Origin: Baffinella frigidus
Taxonomy: Eukaryota > Cryptophyceae > Cryptomonadales > Baffinellaceae
Assembly (NCBI GenBank): GCA_026770585.1
Contig: MU646324.1
Location: forward strand, 129,980-141,549
DNA length: 11,570 nt
Reading direction: 5' to 3'
Part shown: in pieces, positions 1-6,316 of the stretch
How positions within the stretch are numbered: the stretch's first letter is position 1
Layout of the letters: each line of letters begins with the position of its first letter
Notes under the pieces: generated by a model
What the model saw: only the letters and a program-made list of their open reading frames with translations
Told to the model about the DNA's origin: nothing
The model's database searches: none
Position numbers and translations under genes: made by a program

Positions 1-263
1 ACCCCCCCCTGCCCTCGTGGCCGCCCCGAGCCTCGTAGCCTCCGCCATACTGGGAAGCGTTGCTGGCGCTGTCACCCCTCGCCCCCCGCCCTTCGTAGCC
101 CCCTCCCCTCCCCTCATGCCCTCCCCGGCCCTCGTAGCCCCCGGTCCTGCCGTCGTGCCCGCCCCGGCCCTCGTAGGCTCCTCCGCCGTGGTGGGAGGCG
201 CTGCTGCCGCTGTCGCGTCGTCCGAGGGGCGCGAGGCGCCCTTGCTCTCCGTGTGTCCCGTAG
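1..263 (-). CDS. Partial exon of a Gly/Arg-rich (RGG-box) protein
   Basis: Read on the minus strand, a stop-free frame runs from base 263 to base 1 and off the window. It begins after a good acceptor context: CACTAAC branch-like sequence, TGTCTGGTGTGCAG, then CTACGGG. The protein starts SYGTHGEQGRLAPLGRRDSG and moves into repeats of GGYEGRGG and GGHEGRGG, with a Ser/Asn patch (RGDSASNASQYGGG) between them. Such Gly-Tyr-Glu-Gly-Arg-Gly repeats are typical of RGG-box low-complexity tails of RNA-binding proteins; that function is inference, because no RRM or other folded domain is in view. There is no ATG, so an ATG-based ORF search misses it. The upstream exon was not found in the microsatellite-rich DNA to the right. 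The GC-rich repeat composition could mimic coding sequence, but the periodic YEGRGG phrase in one frame and the acceptor argue for a real exon. Confidence 0.6.
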
Positions 264-318
264 CTGCACACCAGACAATATTTTAGTCAACATAAGATAA
301 TCTGTTAGTGGACTGTGT

Positions 319-396
319 TGTGTACACGCACGCAGAACGTACCGTGCGGTGCAGCTACGAACGTACCGCGCGGTACGTTCTGCGTGCGTGTACACA
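319..396. repeat. Perfect 26-bp inverted repeat hairpin
   Basis: Two perfectly complementary 26-bp arms (319-344 and 371-396) begin TGTGTACACGCACGCAG and flank a 26-nt centre that itself pairs partly (TGCGGT with ACCGCG). It lies in the putative intron just upstream, in the minus sense, of the RGG-type exon. It is probably a small foldback element or a cruciform-forming sequence. No clear target-site duplication was seen. Confidence 0.8.
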
Positions 397-450
397 GCAG
401 CCCTCATGAGCACATGGCCACCCCTCCTCCACTCCACCAGGTGGGATCCG

Positions 451-500
451 TGTTTCGGGTTTCGGGTTTCGTGTTTCGTGTTTCGTGTTTCGTGTTTCGG
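451..500. repeat. Heptamer tract TTTCGGG/TTTCGTG
   Basis: About seven tandem 7-nt units alternate between TTTCGGG and TTTCGTG. Period and composition resemble the TTTAGGG telomere-like tracts elsewhere in the window with A replaced by C, so it may be a degenerate relative. It directly precedes the first 66-bp satellite unit. Confidence 0.7.
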
Positions 501-511
501 GCCCCGGGCGG

Positions 512-619
512 CACTTCCCGCAGTAGCTTCGCGCAGGCGACGCAGGGCGCGACGACTGCAGGGAGCCTCCCGCGGTCTCTGTCTCTGTCTCTGTCTCTCT
601 CTATCTCTCTCTATCTATC

Positions 620-654
<35 letters not shown>

Positions 655-824
655 GTCTCTCTCGCTGCCTCTCTCTGTCTCTGTCTCTGTCAATGTCTCT
701 GTCTCTGTCTCTCTTTCTCTCTGTCTCTGTCTCTCACCTCCCGCAGTAGCTCCGCGCAGACGACGCAGGGCGCGACGACTGCACGCAGCCTCCCGCGGTC
801 TGTCTCTCTCTGTCTCTCTCTGTC

Positions 825-871
<47 letters not shown>

Positions 872-1018
872 TTCTCTCTCTCTCTCTCTCTCTCGCTGCC
901 TCTCTCTGTCTCTGTCTCTGTCTCTGTCTCTCTTTCTCTCTCTATTTCTCTCTCTATCACCTCCCGCAGTAGCTTCGCGCAGGCGACGCAGGGCGCGACG
1001 ACTGCACGCAGCCTCCCG

Positions 1019-1066
<48 letters not shown>

Positions 1067-1410
1067 GTCCCTCTCTATCTCCGTCCCTCCCTCTCTCTCT
1101 GCAAGCCTCAACACCACCAGGCACCCCTCCACCACCCCACCCCAGACCCTGCCCCCAACCCCCAACACACGCCCCCCCCGGGCAGCACCTCCCGCAGTAG
1201 CTTCGCGCAGGGGACGAAGGGCGCGACGACTGCACGGAGCCTCCCGCGGTCTCTCTCTCTGTGTCTCTGTCTCTGTCTCTGTCTCTGTCTCTCTCACTGC
1301 CTGCCTCTCTCTGTCTCTGTCTCTCTTGTTCTCTCTCTCTCTCTCACCTCCCGCAGTAGCTCCGCGCAGGCGACGCAGGCCGCGACGACTGCACAGAGCC
1401 CCCCGCCGAA
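512..1410. repeat. Higher-order satellite: five 66-bp units plus CT/GT microsatellite
   Basis: Five copies of a 66-bp GC-rich unit, starting CACCTCCCGCAGTAGC and ending CCTCCCGCGGTC, lie at 512-577, 735-800, 958-1023, 1186-1251 and 1345-1410. All are exactly 66 bp and differ by a few substitutions. They are separated by pyrimidine-rich microsatellite made of CTCTGT, CTGT and CT repeats. Start-to-start spacings are 223, 223, 228 and 159 bp, so the repeating object is a ~223-bp compound unit with unstable spacer length. The spacer at 1105-1185 also holds a C-rich non-microsatellite stretch. Long ORFs on both strands come from the period and from the lack of stops in CT repeats; no protein is credible. 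Confidence 0.9.
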
Positions 1411-1780
1411 CCATGCCGCCAGCTCTCCCCCACCAGCTCCCTCCCGGCGGCGGATCCGGGGGCGGCGCCATGCCGCCAGCTCTCCAACGCCTGTGCCCTG
1501 CCGGGCGCGCTGGCGGGGACGCTGTTGGAGGCGCCCCCCGGGGGGCTGTTGGAGGTGGAGCCGTGCCGCCAGCTGGCGCCCGCGAGCGAGGGCGCGTAGG
1601 GCGCGTCGCGGTGGTTGTGTGCGTGGTACCCTGTGGGCCGCGCGGGAGAGGGGGGGGGGTTAGTGGTGGGGTTATGCGCCTACTTGCGGCTGTGGCGGTG
1701 GCGCGGGGCTTGGATGTGACCCAGAGGTGTGGGGGGGTCGATGCGGGGAGAGATACAGCGGGAAAAACGCGCACGTGCGC
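1411..1780. other. GC-rich low-complexity region with an 18-bp repeat
   Basis: This stretch contains CCATGCCGCCAGCTCTCC at 1411-1428 and again at 1468-1485, and a degenerate third copy at 1561. Minus-strand frames are open and rich in Pro, Gly and Ala. An upstream exon of the RGG-type gene could be hidden here, but no splice sites or domains support one. I see no convincing gene. Confidence 0.35.
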
Positions 1781-1875
1781 CGGAGAGCAGAGCGTAAAGA
1801 GTAAGGAGACGCGTGACGCGTGAAGACAGAATCGAAAAGAGCGAATCGAGCACCGAAAACTGTGAGGAGACGATA

Positions 1876-2109
1876 CAGACCAGCATTCTCCGACGCGGGG
1901 GCGTCACCACGCGCAAAAAGAGCGAGGAGGAGGATTGAAGAGAGTGAAGAGAGAAGAGATAATCGAGTGACGCACAGCGTGCAGAGAGCATGAGAAAACG
2001 TGAGGGACATAGTGAATCAACAACCGAGCATCGCCAATCGACAATCGACAATCGAAAAAGAGAGAGAAAACAGACCAGCATTCTCCGACGCAGGGGCGTC
2101 GCCACGCGC
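1876..2109. repeat. 39-bp direct repeat pair
   Basis: The segment 1876-1914, beginning CAGACCAGCATTCTCCGACG, recurs at 2071-2109 with two substitutions, 195 bp apart. The intervening DNA is purine-rich (GAGA and AATCGA motifs, including three tandem CAATCGA units near 2036-2056). No gene is seen between 1781 and 2110. Confidence 0.8.
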
Positions 2110-2110
2110 C

Positions 2111-2400
2111 GAGAGGCGCGGGGTAGGGAGGAGCGACGGGACGCTCGGGTCCGTGAGGCGCGCTGCAGGCGGCGCCCCCTGCCGACGTGGTACGCATGTG
2201 GCTTCAGAAACACGCCGGAGAGGCGCGGGGAGGGGAGGAGGGACGGGACGCTTGGGTCTGTGAGGCGCACTGCGGGCGGTAACCCCTGCTGACGTGATAC
2301 GCATGTGGCTTCAGAAACACGTCAGAGAGGCGCGGGGAGGGGAGGAGGGACGGGACGCGCCGGGCGGCGCTGCCTGCGCGTCGGTGTGGTGTTAGTATGT
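2111..2400. repeat. 107-bp tandem repeat, two full units and a partial third
   Basis: Units start with GAGAGGCGCGGGG at 2111, 2218 and 2325. The first two are exactly 107 bp and share blocks such as GGGACGCTCGGGTC and GCATGTGGCTTCAGAAACACG. The third diverges after about 35 bp. Further diverged pieces (GTGAGGCGCGTTGCGGGCGG, then GTTAGTATGTGG) recur at 2558-2612, so the array probably once extended further and was interrupted at about 2418. Confidence 0.85.
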
Positions 2401-2429
2401 GGATTCGGCTGAAACTAGATGATGGCCCT

Positions 2430-2484
2430 CCACACAGCGGACTTTGAAGGGATTTTGAACAACTCCTGGGCGATACGACCTAGG
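2430..2484 (+). repeat. Dispersed repeat, inverted copy at 4061-4117
   Basis: This segment (CACACAGCGGACTTTGAAGG ... GCGATACGACCTAGG) matches the reverse complement of 4061-4117 with scattered differences. It lies inside the DNA that interrupts the 107-bp repeat family. It is probably part of a larger decayed mobile element with copies in opposite orientation, and its ends are not clear. Confidence 0.65.
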
Positions 2485-2677
2485 GACCGGGACGCTCGGG
2501 GTAGGTCAAGTCCCAAAAAGTGTTCATCTAAACGAAATAAAATGGCTCCAAGGGTATGTGAGGCGCGTTGCGGGCGGTGTCCCCTGCGCGTCGGTGTGTT
2601 GTTAGTATGTGGTTTCAACTAAAATCAGACGCACAGTCTGGAGGCTTGGTTTTGTTTTCGAGACATGCACCATATTC

Positions 2678-2814
2678 ATCTCCACAAAAGTATTAATTAA
2701 TTTCTTTTGGCGCAACGAAATTTACTACACAAATGCTTTACTACTACTTTTATGAGCAAATCGTGCAGTAATTTTCGTTACCCAAAAGCAATTAATTAAT
2801 ACTTCTATGGAGAT
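2678..2814. mobile_element. MITE-like foldback element, family A copy 1
   Basis: Terminal inverted repeats of about 33 bp begin ATCTCCACAAAAGTATTAAT and end ATTAATACTTCTATGGAGAT. Inside lies a second inverted pair, CAACGAAATTTACTACAC at 2713-2730 and GTGCAGTAATTTTCGTTA at 2763-2780. A close relative in the same orientation lies at 8148-8283. It is AT-rich in GC-rich DNA and has no coding capacity, as expected of a non-autonomous element. No target-site duplication is evident for this copy. Confidence 0.85.
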
Positions 2815-3016
2815 TAACATGGTGGACTGGCTCGGACGGGATGGGCTGTGGGGGGTCCGGTGAGGTGCCCGAGGTTATTTCCCTTGAAAGAAACACACGG
2901 AGCGACTGGGTGCATGGTTCCTGGAGGAACACGGTGGTCTGGCCGCACCTTCAAGGAGACTTCTTCTTCAGCGACTCGCGCTCTCTCCCCGCCTTCCATG
3001 CGCTTCAGTTGCACGT

Positions 3017-3126
3017 GCATGCTATCCCTAAGTGACCAACGGGCGAATAATCGCCCGTGGAAGCCCTAGGCAGGTCCTAGGGCCCTACGGTAGGGCGTAT
3101 GCGCCTGCTGGTCACTTACGGCATGC
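3017..3126. mobile_element. Foldback element with three internal hairpins
   Basis: The outer arms are GCATGCTATCCCTAAGTGAC... and ...GGTCACTTACGGCATGC, complementary apart from a 4-nt gap. Inside are three short hairpins in a row: ACGGGCGA/TCGCCCGT at 3039-3058, CCCTAGG...CCTAGGG at 3064-3082, and GCCCTA CGG TAGGGC at 3082-3096. No coding capacity. It may be a small transposon remnant. Confidence 0.65.
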
Positions 3127-3164
3127 CTTAGGGAAGAGCGGGGGAAGCTACACCTTCGAGAAGA

Positions 3165-3188
3165 GCAATTGTGTAGTAAATTTCGTTG
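3165..3188 (+). repeat. Solo copy of the shared 18-nt core
   Basis: GTGTAGTAAATTTCGTTG at 3171-3188 is identical to the core inside the foldback element at 3814-3934, but no complementary partner is found nearby. A second solo copy with one difference is at 7458-7475. Confidence 0.7.
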
Positions 3189-3399
3189 ATACGGGGAACT
3201 CCGGAGCATTTGAATCAAACGCCTGACGGGATGAGATTGCTGGAGGAACACGGTGGTCTGGTCGCACCTTAGCAAAGAGCGGGGGAAGCGACGCCTGGGC
3301 CTCCCGCTCTCTCTCTGCCTTCCATGTGGCTGCCGGGTCGGAGATCTACCGCCCGCACGTGGTGTGGTTAGCACCCGCGCGTGGTGTGGTTATTGCGTG

Positions 3400-3520
3400 C
3401 CCCAATATGCACTAGGGTGTATCAGAATCGACACACGGTGTTGTTGGCGCTTGCGAGTGCGGGATTGGTGCACAGGGCGTGTTGCTTCGTTACCCCAATG
3501 CACCCTAGTACATATTGGGG
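3400..3520. mobile_element. Foldback element with CCCCAATATG termini
   Basis: The ends CCCCAATATGCACTAGGGTG (3400-3419) and CACCCTAGTACATATTGGGG (3501-3520) are complementary apart from one position. The left arm continues into sequence resembling the arms of the nearby element at 3678-4030 (ACTAGGGTGTA ... ATCGA), so both belong to one broader family. A ~42-bp direct repeat (TTGCGAGTGCGGG ... CACAGGGCGTGTTGCTT) occurs once inside at 3446-3487 and once just outside at 3523-3564. Confidence 0.7.
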
Positions 3521-3590
3521 TGGGTGCTTGCGAGTGCGGGCTTGGGGCACAGGGCGTGTTGCTTTTTTTGCTGGGCATGGTGCAACTGTG

Positions 3591-3641
3591 AAAACAGAAC
3601 CAGCTTGATAACAGAACCAGCTTGAAAACAGAACCAGGTTG
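3591..3641 (+). repeat. Three tandem 17-bp units
   Basis: AAAACAGAACCAGCTTG is repeated three times in perfect register with one or two substitutions, followed by two copies of CCATGCTGCTA at about 3645-3666. Confidence 0.85.
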
Positions 3642-3677
3642 GTGCCATGCTGCTACCATGCTGCTACCAGCCCTCTG

Positions 3678-4030
3678 AAGTGAACTAGTTTTCTCGGTTG
3701 CTCCAAAATGTACTAGGGTGTACCGGAAATCGATAAACCCTAGAGAAAAGTTGCAAAACGCAAACGATCAAAACTGTGGTTTTCAGAGGGCGGTGGTGCG
3801 ATTTCATCTGGACGAGTATTTATGATAAATACGCACCGGCAATGAAATTTACTACACACATGTTTTTATAATTACTAGTATGATCCATTTGTGTAGTAAA
3901 TTTCGTTGTCGGTGCGTATTTATCATAAATACTCACCGCGATTAGATTCAGGAATCGGGTCGGGCGGATATGTTCTAGGGTTTGTCGATCTCCGGTAAAC
4001 CCTAGTCATCTAGAGCAAACTAGTTCACTT
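3678..4030. mobile_element. Outer foldback element carrying a nested insertion
   Basis: The termini AAGTGAACTAGTTT and AAACTAGTTCACTT are complementary. The arms continue inward with diverged pairing: GTACTAGGGTGTACCGGAAATCGATAAACCC on the left against a matching stretch ending at about 3972 on the right. The centre is occupied by a different, much better preserved foldback element (core 3814-3934), which is best read as a younger insertion into an older element. Confidence 0.75.
3799..3952. mobile_element. Nested foldback element, family B copy 1
   Basis: Near-perfect ~49-bp arms (3814-3862 and 3886-3934) start GAGTATTTATGATAAATAC and include the shared 18-nt core at 3840-3857 and 3891-3908. 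Beyond the arms, the left side GATTTCATCTGGAC and the right side ACCGCGATTAGATTC match, in reverse, the corresponding outer sequences of the element at 8446-8587. The true element is therefore longer than the perfect arms, and the two copies lie in opposite orientation. Confidence 0.8.
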
Positions 4031-4060
4031 GGTGGGATGGTGTTGGGAACAAACCACAGG

Positions 4061-4117
4061 CCTAGGTCGTATCGCTTATGGGGTATGCAAAATCCCTTCG
4101 AAGTCCGCTGTGTGGGT
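4061..4117 (-). repeat. Dispersed repeat, inverted copy of 2430-2484
   Basis: On the minus strand this reads CACACAGCGGACTTCGAAGG, then TTTTG and GCGATACGACCTAGG, matching 2430-2484. It starts 30 bp after the outer foldback element ends. No ORF of interest. Confidence 0.65.
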
Positions 4118-4407
4118 CGGGAGCAGACCACGGGCTTGTAGGGGACCGTAAAGCGGTCAGGCTGGAGGCCGCGCACATTCAGCTCGCTTCCTGTTCGGGC
4201 AAACACGCTCCCTGTCAGCGTGAGCTGTGCCACCTGCTCCATTTCCTCCATGTGCCTCGCTTACCAGCTCAGCACGACTTGGACCCGCAGCCCCTGGCCG
4301 ACGAGCCCACCCCACATCCCACATGCGCAGCGAGACAAACCGCGTCGCCACGGTGACAAACGCCATGGAGCAGGGGGCGAGCCCGAGGACCGCCGTCCAT
4401 GTCCTCC

Positions 4408-4533
4408 CCGGTCTCGAGTTGAGTCTAGGGGAAAAATTGTCGAATCAAGGACCGAGCGCTAGGATTTCTAGCGTTGTTGTGGGCAACTGATCTTACGTTG
4501 ATAAATTTTGTCGTAGACTCAACTCGAGACCGG
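4408..4533. mobile_element. Foldback element between units A and B
   Basis: The termini CCGGTCTCGAGTTGAGTCTA and TAGACTCAACTCGAGACCGG are perfectly complementary over 20 bp, with further pairing inward (AAAAATTGTCG against AAATTTTGTCG after small gaps). It sits at the junction of duplicated units A and B. No coding capacity. Confidence 0.85.
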
Positions 4534-4627
4534 ACTTGCCTCGCTTGCCAGCTCAGCACAACCTGCACCCATAGCCCCTGGCCGACGAGCCCACCCCCCA
4601 CCAACCCTCCCGGTTTCACCAAATCAT

Positions 4628-4718
4628 CGATTTTAGACTTGAGATTTACCCTTGCAGAGACCCCAGATCCGGGGTCTCTACAAGGGCATATCAAGGGTAA
4701 ATCTACCAGCTAAAATCG
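4628..4718. mobile_element. Foldback element inserted within unit B
   Basis: Arms CGATTTTAG ... GATTTACCCTTG and CAAGGGTAAATC ... CTAAAATCG flank a central hairpin AGAGACCCC/GGGGTCTCT. Together with ~25 bp on each side it splits the two pieces of duplicated unit B, so the insertion is younger than the A/B duplication. Confidence 0.75.
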
Positions 4719-4805
4719 ACGTTGGTCCAATCGTGAGGGCTGGTGGCGGCATCCCACAGGCGCAGTAGATCAAACTGCGTGGCCACGGTGCCACACGCCA
4801 TGCAG

Positions 4806-4974
4806 CACCACTAGCCCCTGGAAGTGGCTCAAATAGTGGTCTGGAACATTGTCGGTTTGCCTTGACAGACACCCCAGATCTGGGGTGTCTGCGATCAAAG
4901 TCGACACAATTTGTACCAAAAATGAACGAAAAATAATTCCAGAGCACGGTTCGAGCAACATCCCAGGGCTGGTG
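4806..4974. repeat. Imperfect inverted repeat with a 26-bp perfect palindrome at its centre
   Basis: Diverged arms (CACCACTAGCCCCTGG ... GGTCTGGAA on the left, TTCCAGA ... CCCAGGGCTGGTG on the right) enclose a perfect palindrome at 4866-4891 with half-site CAGACACCCCAGA. The palindrome core CCCCAGATC resembles the central hairpin of the 4628-4718 element (CCCCAGATCC), so the two may be related. A protein-binding site is possible but unsupported. Confidence 0.6.
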
Positions 4975-4991
4975 GCAGGGTCATCTGAAAA

Positions 4992-5135
4992 GCTAACGCC
5001 AGCGAGGTACTTAGAGCCTACGGATTGCCTACGGTAGGAGCCCCCCTCCTACGACTGTTGAAGACCTTTTTGTTTTCAACGTCGTAGGAGGAGGGGGGGT
5101 TACTACCGTAGGCTAAGGGGTCCGCTGGCGTTAGC
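4992..5135. mobile_element. Foldback element with GCTAACGCCAGCG termini
   Basis: Arms of ~65 bp, with small gaps, begin GCTAACGCCAGCG and end CGCTGGCGTTAGC. They include CCTACGGTAG/CTACCGTAGG, a run CCCCCCTCCTACGAC with its complement, and TGTTGAA/TTCAACG around a short T-rich loop. It interrupts the minus-strand candidate exon at 5136. Confidence 0.85.
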
Positions 5136-5309
5136 GTGTGGCAATAAGGGGCGAGACCGAGGACCGGCGTCGGCCCGGGGCTCGGCGAGCCGCGCGAGGA
5201 GAGGAGCTCCTCGTCCGCGAACAAGCCGGCCGTCGCCAGGAAGATGCGCGACGAGGCCATCACCCGTTGCGGATCGCGCTGCGCCGAGCAAGGCTGGTGG
5301 TGTGATCGC
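5136..5309 (-). CDS. Candidate exon of an unidentified minus-strand gene
   Basis: On the minus strand the stretch after GCGCGCAG (acceptor-like, exon edge at 5309) contains a frame with strongly GC-biased third positions reading MASSRIFLATAGLFADEELL, then SSRGSPSPGPTPVLGLAPY. The ATG at about 5260-5258 could be a start, or the frame may come from upstream. At 5135 a foldback element takes over, so the reading is truncated there. The end (CCTCGGTCTCGCCCC) matches duplicated unit A, where the same frame reads VLGLAPCSMAFVTVAT. The product is not recognised. Other frames of this GC-rich stretch are also open, which weakens the call. Confidence 0.3.
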
Positions 5310-5562
5310 CTGCGCGCCAGAGACGGCCCCGTCAGGCTCGGACTGCGCTGGATTTAAGAGGTCGGGGCGGGGCGGTGCTGCTCCCCGAAACTCTTACCGC
5401 CTGTGTGGGATCAGTGTTGCCCGAACCACGCTCAACGCCACGACACTGTCGTCCCAGCGCCCATAGTGATCGTGTCACAGCACTCCCACCAGAGATATCC
5501 TCGCTCAGCTCAACCACATGTGCCCCCCCCCACCCGGGTGTAATTCATTTCCCTAACAAACA

Positions 5563-5716
5563 ATCTCAACGCCCTGAAAACCCACAATTCACCCGCTCCA
5601 ACGCCCGCATCGCCACATCCCCGAACGTAGGCGCGATATTCACGCCGTGTGCTGCGTCAATAGTCTTAGTCGCAGCGCAGACCGGCAATTTCCACGGCCC
5701 ACGCGTCCCAGGGTAG
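5563..5716 (-). CDS. Weak candidate coding stretch upstream of the E2 gene
   Basis: A minus-strand frame reads GPWKLPVCAATKTIDAAHGV, then NIAPTFGDVAMRALERVNCG, ending at TGA near 5565. Composition is protein-like and divergent from the E2 gene, but no family is recognised and no splice sites are compelling. It may be a small exon, a relic or chance. Confidence 0.2.
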
Positions 5717-6211
5717 GAGCGTTGCGTGTGGATCGTAAAATAAATGCTTGTTGGCTGGAACGAGAGGGAAGAAAGGGCCCCCGACCAGGTTTCCCGCGAG
5801 CCTGCCGCGAAGAGGACCTCTCGGGGGCCCACCTGGCGTCAAGCGAGCGTGCGACGGCAGGGAACGGAGCCCGTTTGTGGGATCTCGACTTCTCAACCGT
5901 CAAATCGGTGAGGGGGAACTCCGAACACCGTTTGTATTCAGGCCATCTCACACGCTCAATTCGAGAATTCCGGAATTCTCAAATTACGTACGAGGTTGGT
6001 TGACGAGAGGGAGTCGGGGAGGATCAGGCCCGTGTTGCACCGCGCCAGCGTTCTCCTCGCGATCTCACCGGAGAAACCGCAGCGAGGCACACCAGGCACT
6101 GCATCGCCCCTCCTCTGAGGGCGCGGGAGCTGATCGGCATCGCGGGAAGGGCGGGGAGGCGACTCGTTGAAGCGGCTGGTGGCGGGGGCGTCGAGCGAGG
6201 GTTGAGGCAGG
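5717..6211 (+). promoter_or_regulatory. Upstream region and 5' leader of the E2 gene
   Basis: About 500 bp without a supported gene. It contains a perfect 18-bp palindrome GAGAATTCCGGAATTCTC at 5963-5980, which is a candidate factor-binding site only by its symmetry. The DNA from 5990 to 6211 is GC-rich, as expected near a start. No clear TATA box or initiator can be assigned. Confidence 0.3.
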
Positions 6212-6316
6212 ATGGATTTGAAGCGGGTGAAGAAGGAGGCGTTGGAGCTGCAGGAGGATAAGGATGGTTGCGGGGTCTCGGCGGTCGTGGTCGGCGACAA
6301 CATGTCGCACTGGAAG
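6212..6316 (+). CDS. UBE2K: E2 exon 1 (35 codons)
   Basis: Encodes the N-terminal helix and first strand, from MDLKRVKK to DNMSHWK. The donor is AAG|GTGGGA, phase 0. Intron 1 (6317-6810, 494 nt) contains no repeat element that I recognise. Confidence 0.9.

Larger units (their letters stand above)
2920..3328 (+). repeat. ~90-bp imperfect direct repeat pair (2920-3003 and 3236-3328)
   Basis: Both copies start CTGGAGGAACACGGTGGTCTGG, continue with CGCACCTT, and end with CGCTCTCTC and GCCTTCCATG. They differ by small indels in the middle. The foldback element 3017-3126 and a single 18-nt core copy lie between them, so this looks like a segmental duplication later invaded by mobile elements. Confidence 0.7.
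4253..4806 (-). other. Duplicated GC-rich segments (units A and B), possible minus-strand exon copies
   Basis: Unit A (4253-4407) recurs as unit B in two pieces: 4541-4603 (CTCGCTTGCCAGCTCAGCAC ... CTGGCCGACGAGCCCACCCC) and 4743-4806 (CATCCCACAGGCGCAG ... ACGGTG...CACGCCATG). The pieces of B are separated by ~140 bp of inserted DNA. On the minus strand one frame reads GLVGQGL(R/W)VQVVLSW in both units, and four of the five differences there are synonymous third-position changes. Unit A then meets GTAAGC, a good 5' splice site, where unit B has GCAAGC. This suggests exon material, but the frame does not stay convincing upstream and the product is not recognised. It could also be a non-coding segmental duplication. 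Confidence 0.35.

Noticed and set aside
17-286. Plus-strand Pro/Ala/Val-rich ORF
   Set aside because: It is the antisense of the RGG-type frame, which has a meaningful repeat and a splice acceptor.
512-1410. CRISPR-like array (regular repeats with spacers)
   Set aside because: Repeats are 66 bp, spacers are low-complexity microsatellite of variable size, and the DNA is eukaryotic.
349-1774. Long ORFs over the CT-repeat region on both strands (up to 346 codons, Arg/Glu- or Ser/Leu-rich)
   Set aside because: They arise because CT/GT repeats lack stop codons. The translations are microsatellite products with frame-independent openness and no domain.
2841-3608. Short plus-strand ORFs (64-112 codons) among foldback elements
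   Set aside because: They cross repeat borders, show no domain and have no consistent codon bias.
5332-5517. Minus-strand ORF (VELSEDISGG...) followed by a good-looking donor GTAAGA at about 5397
   Set aside because: Codon use is not GC3-biased like the real exons, and the phase does not join to the best frame of the candidate exon at 5136-5309. No family recognised.
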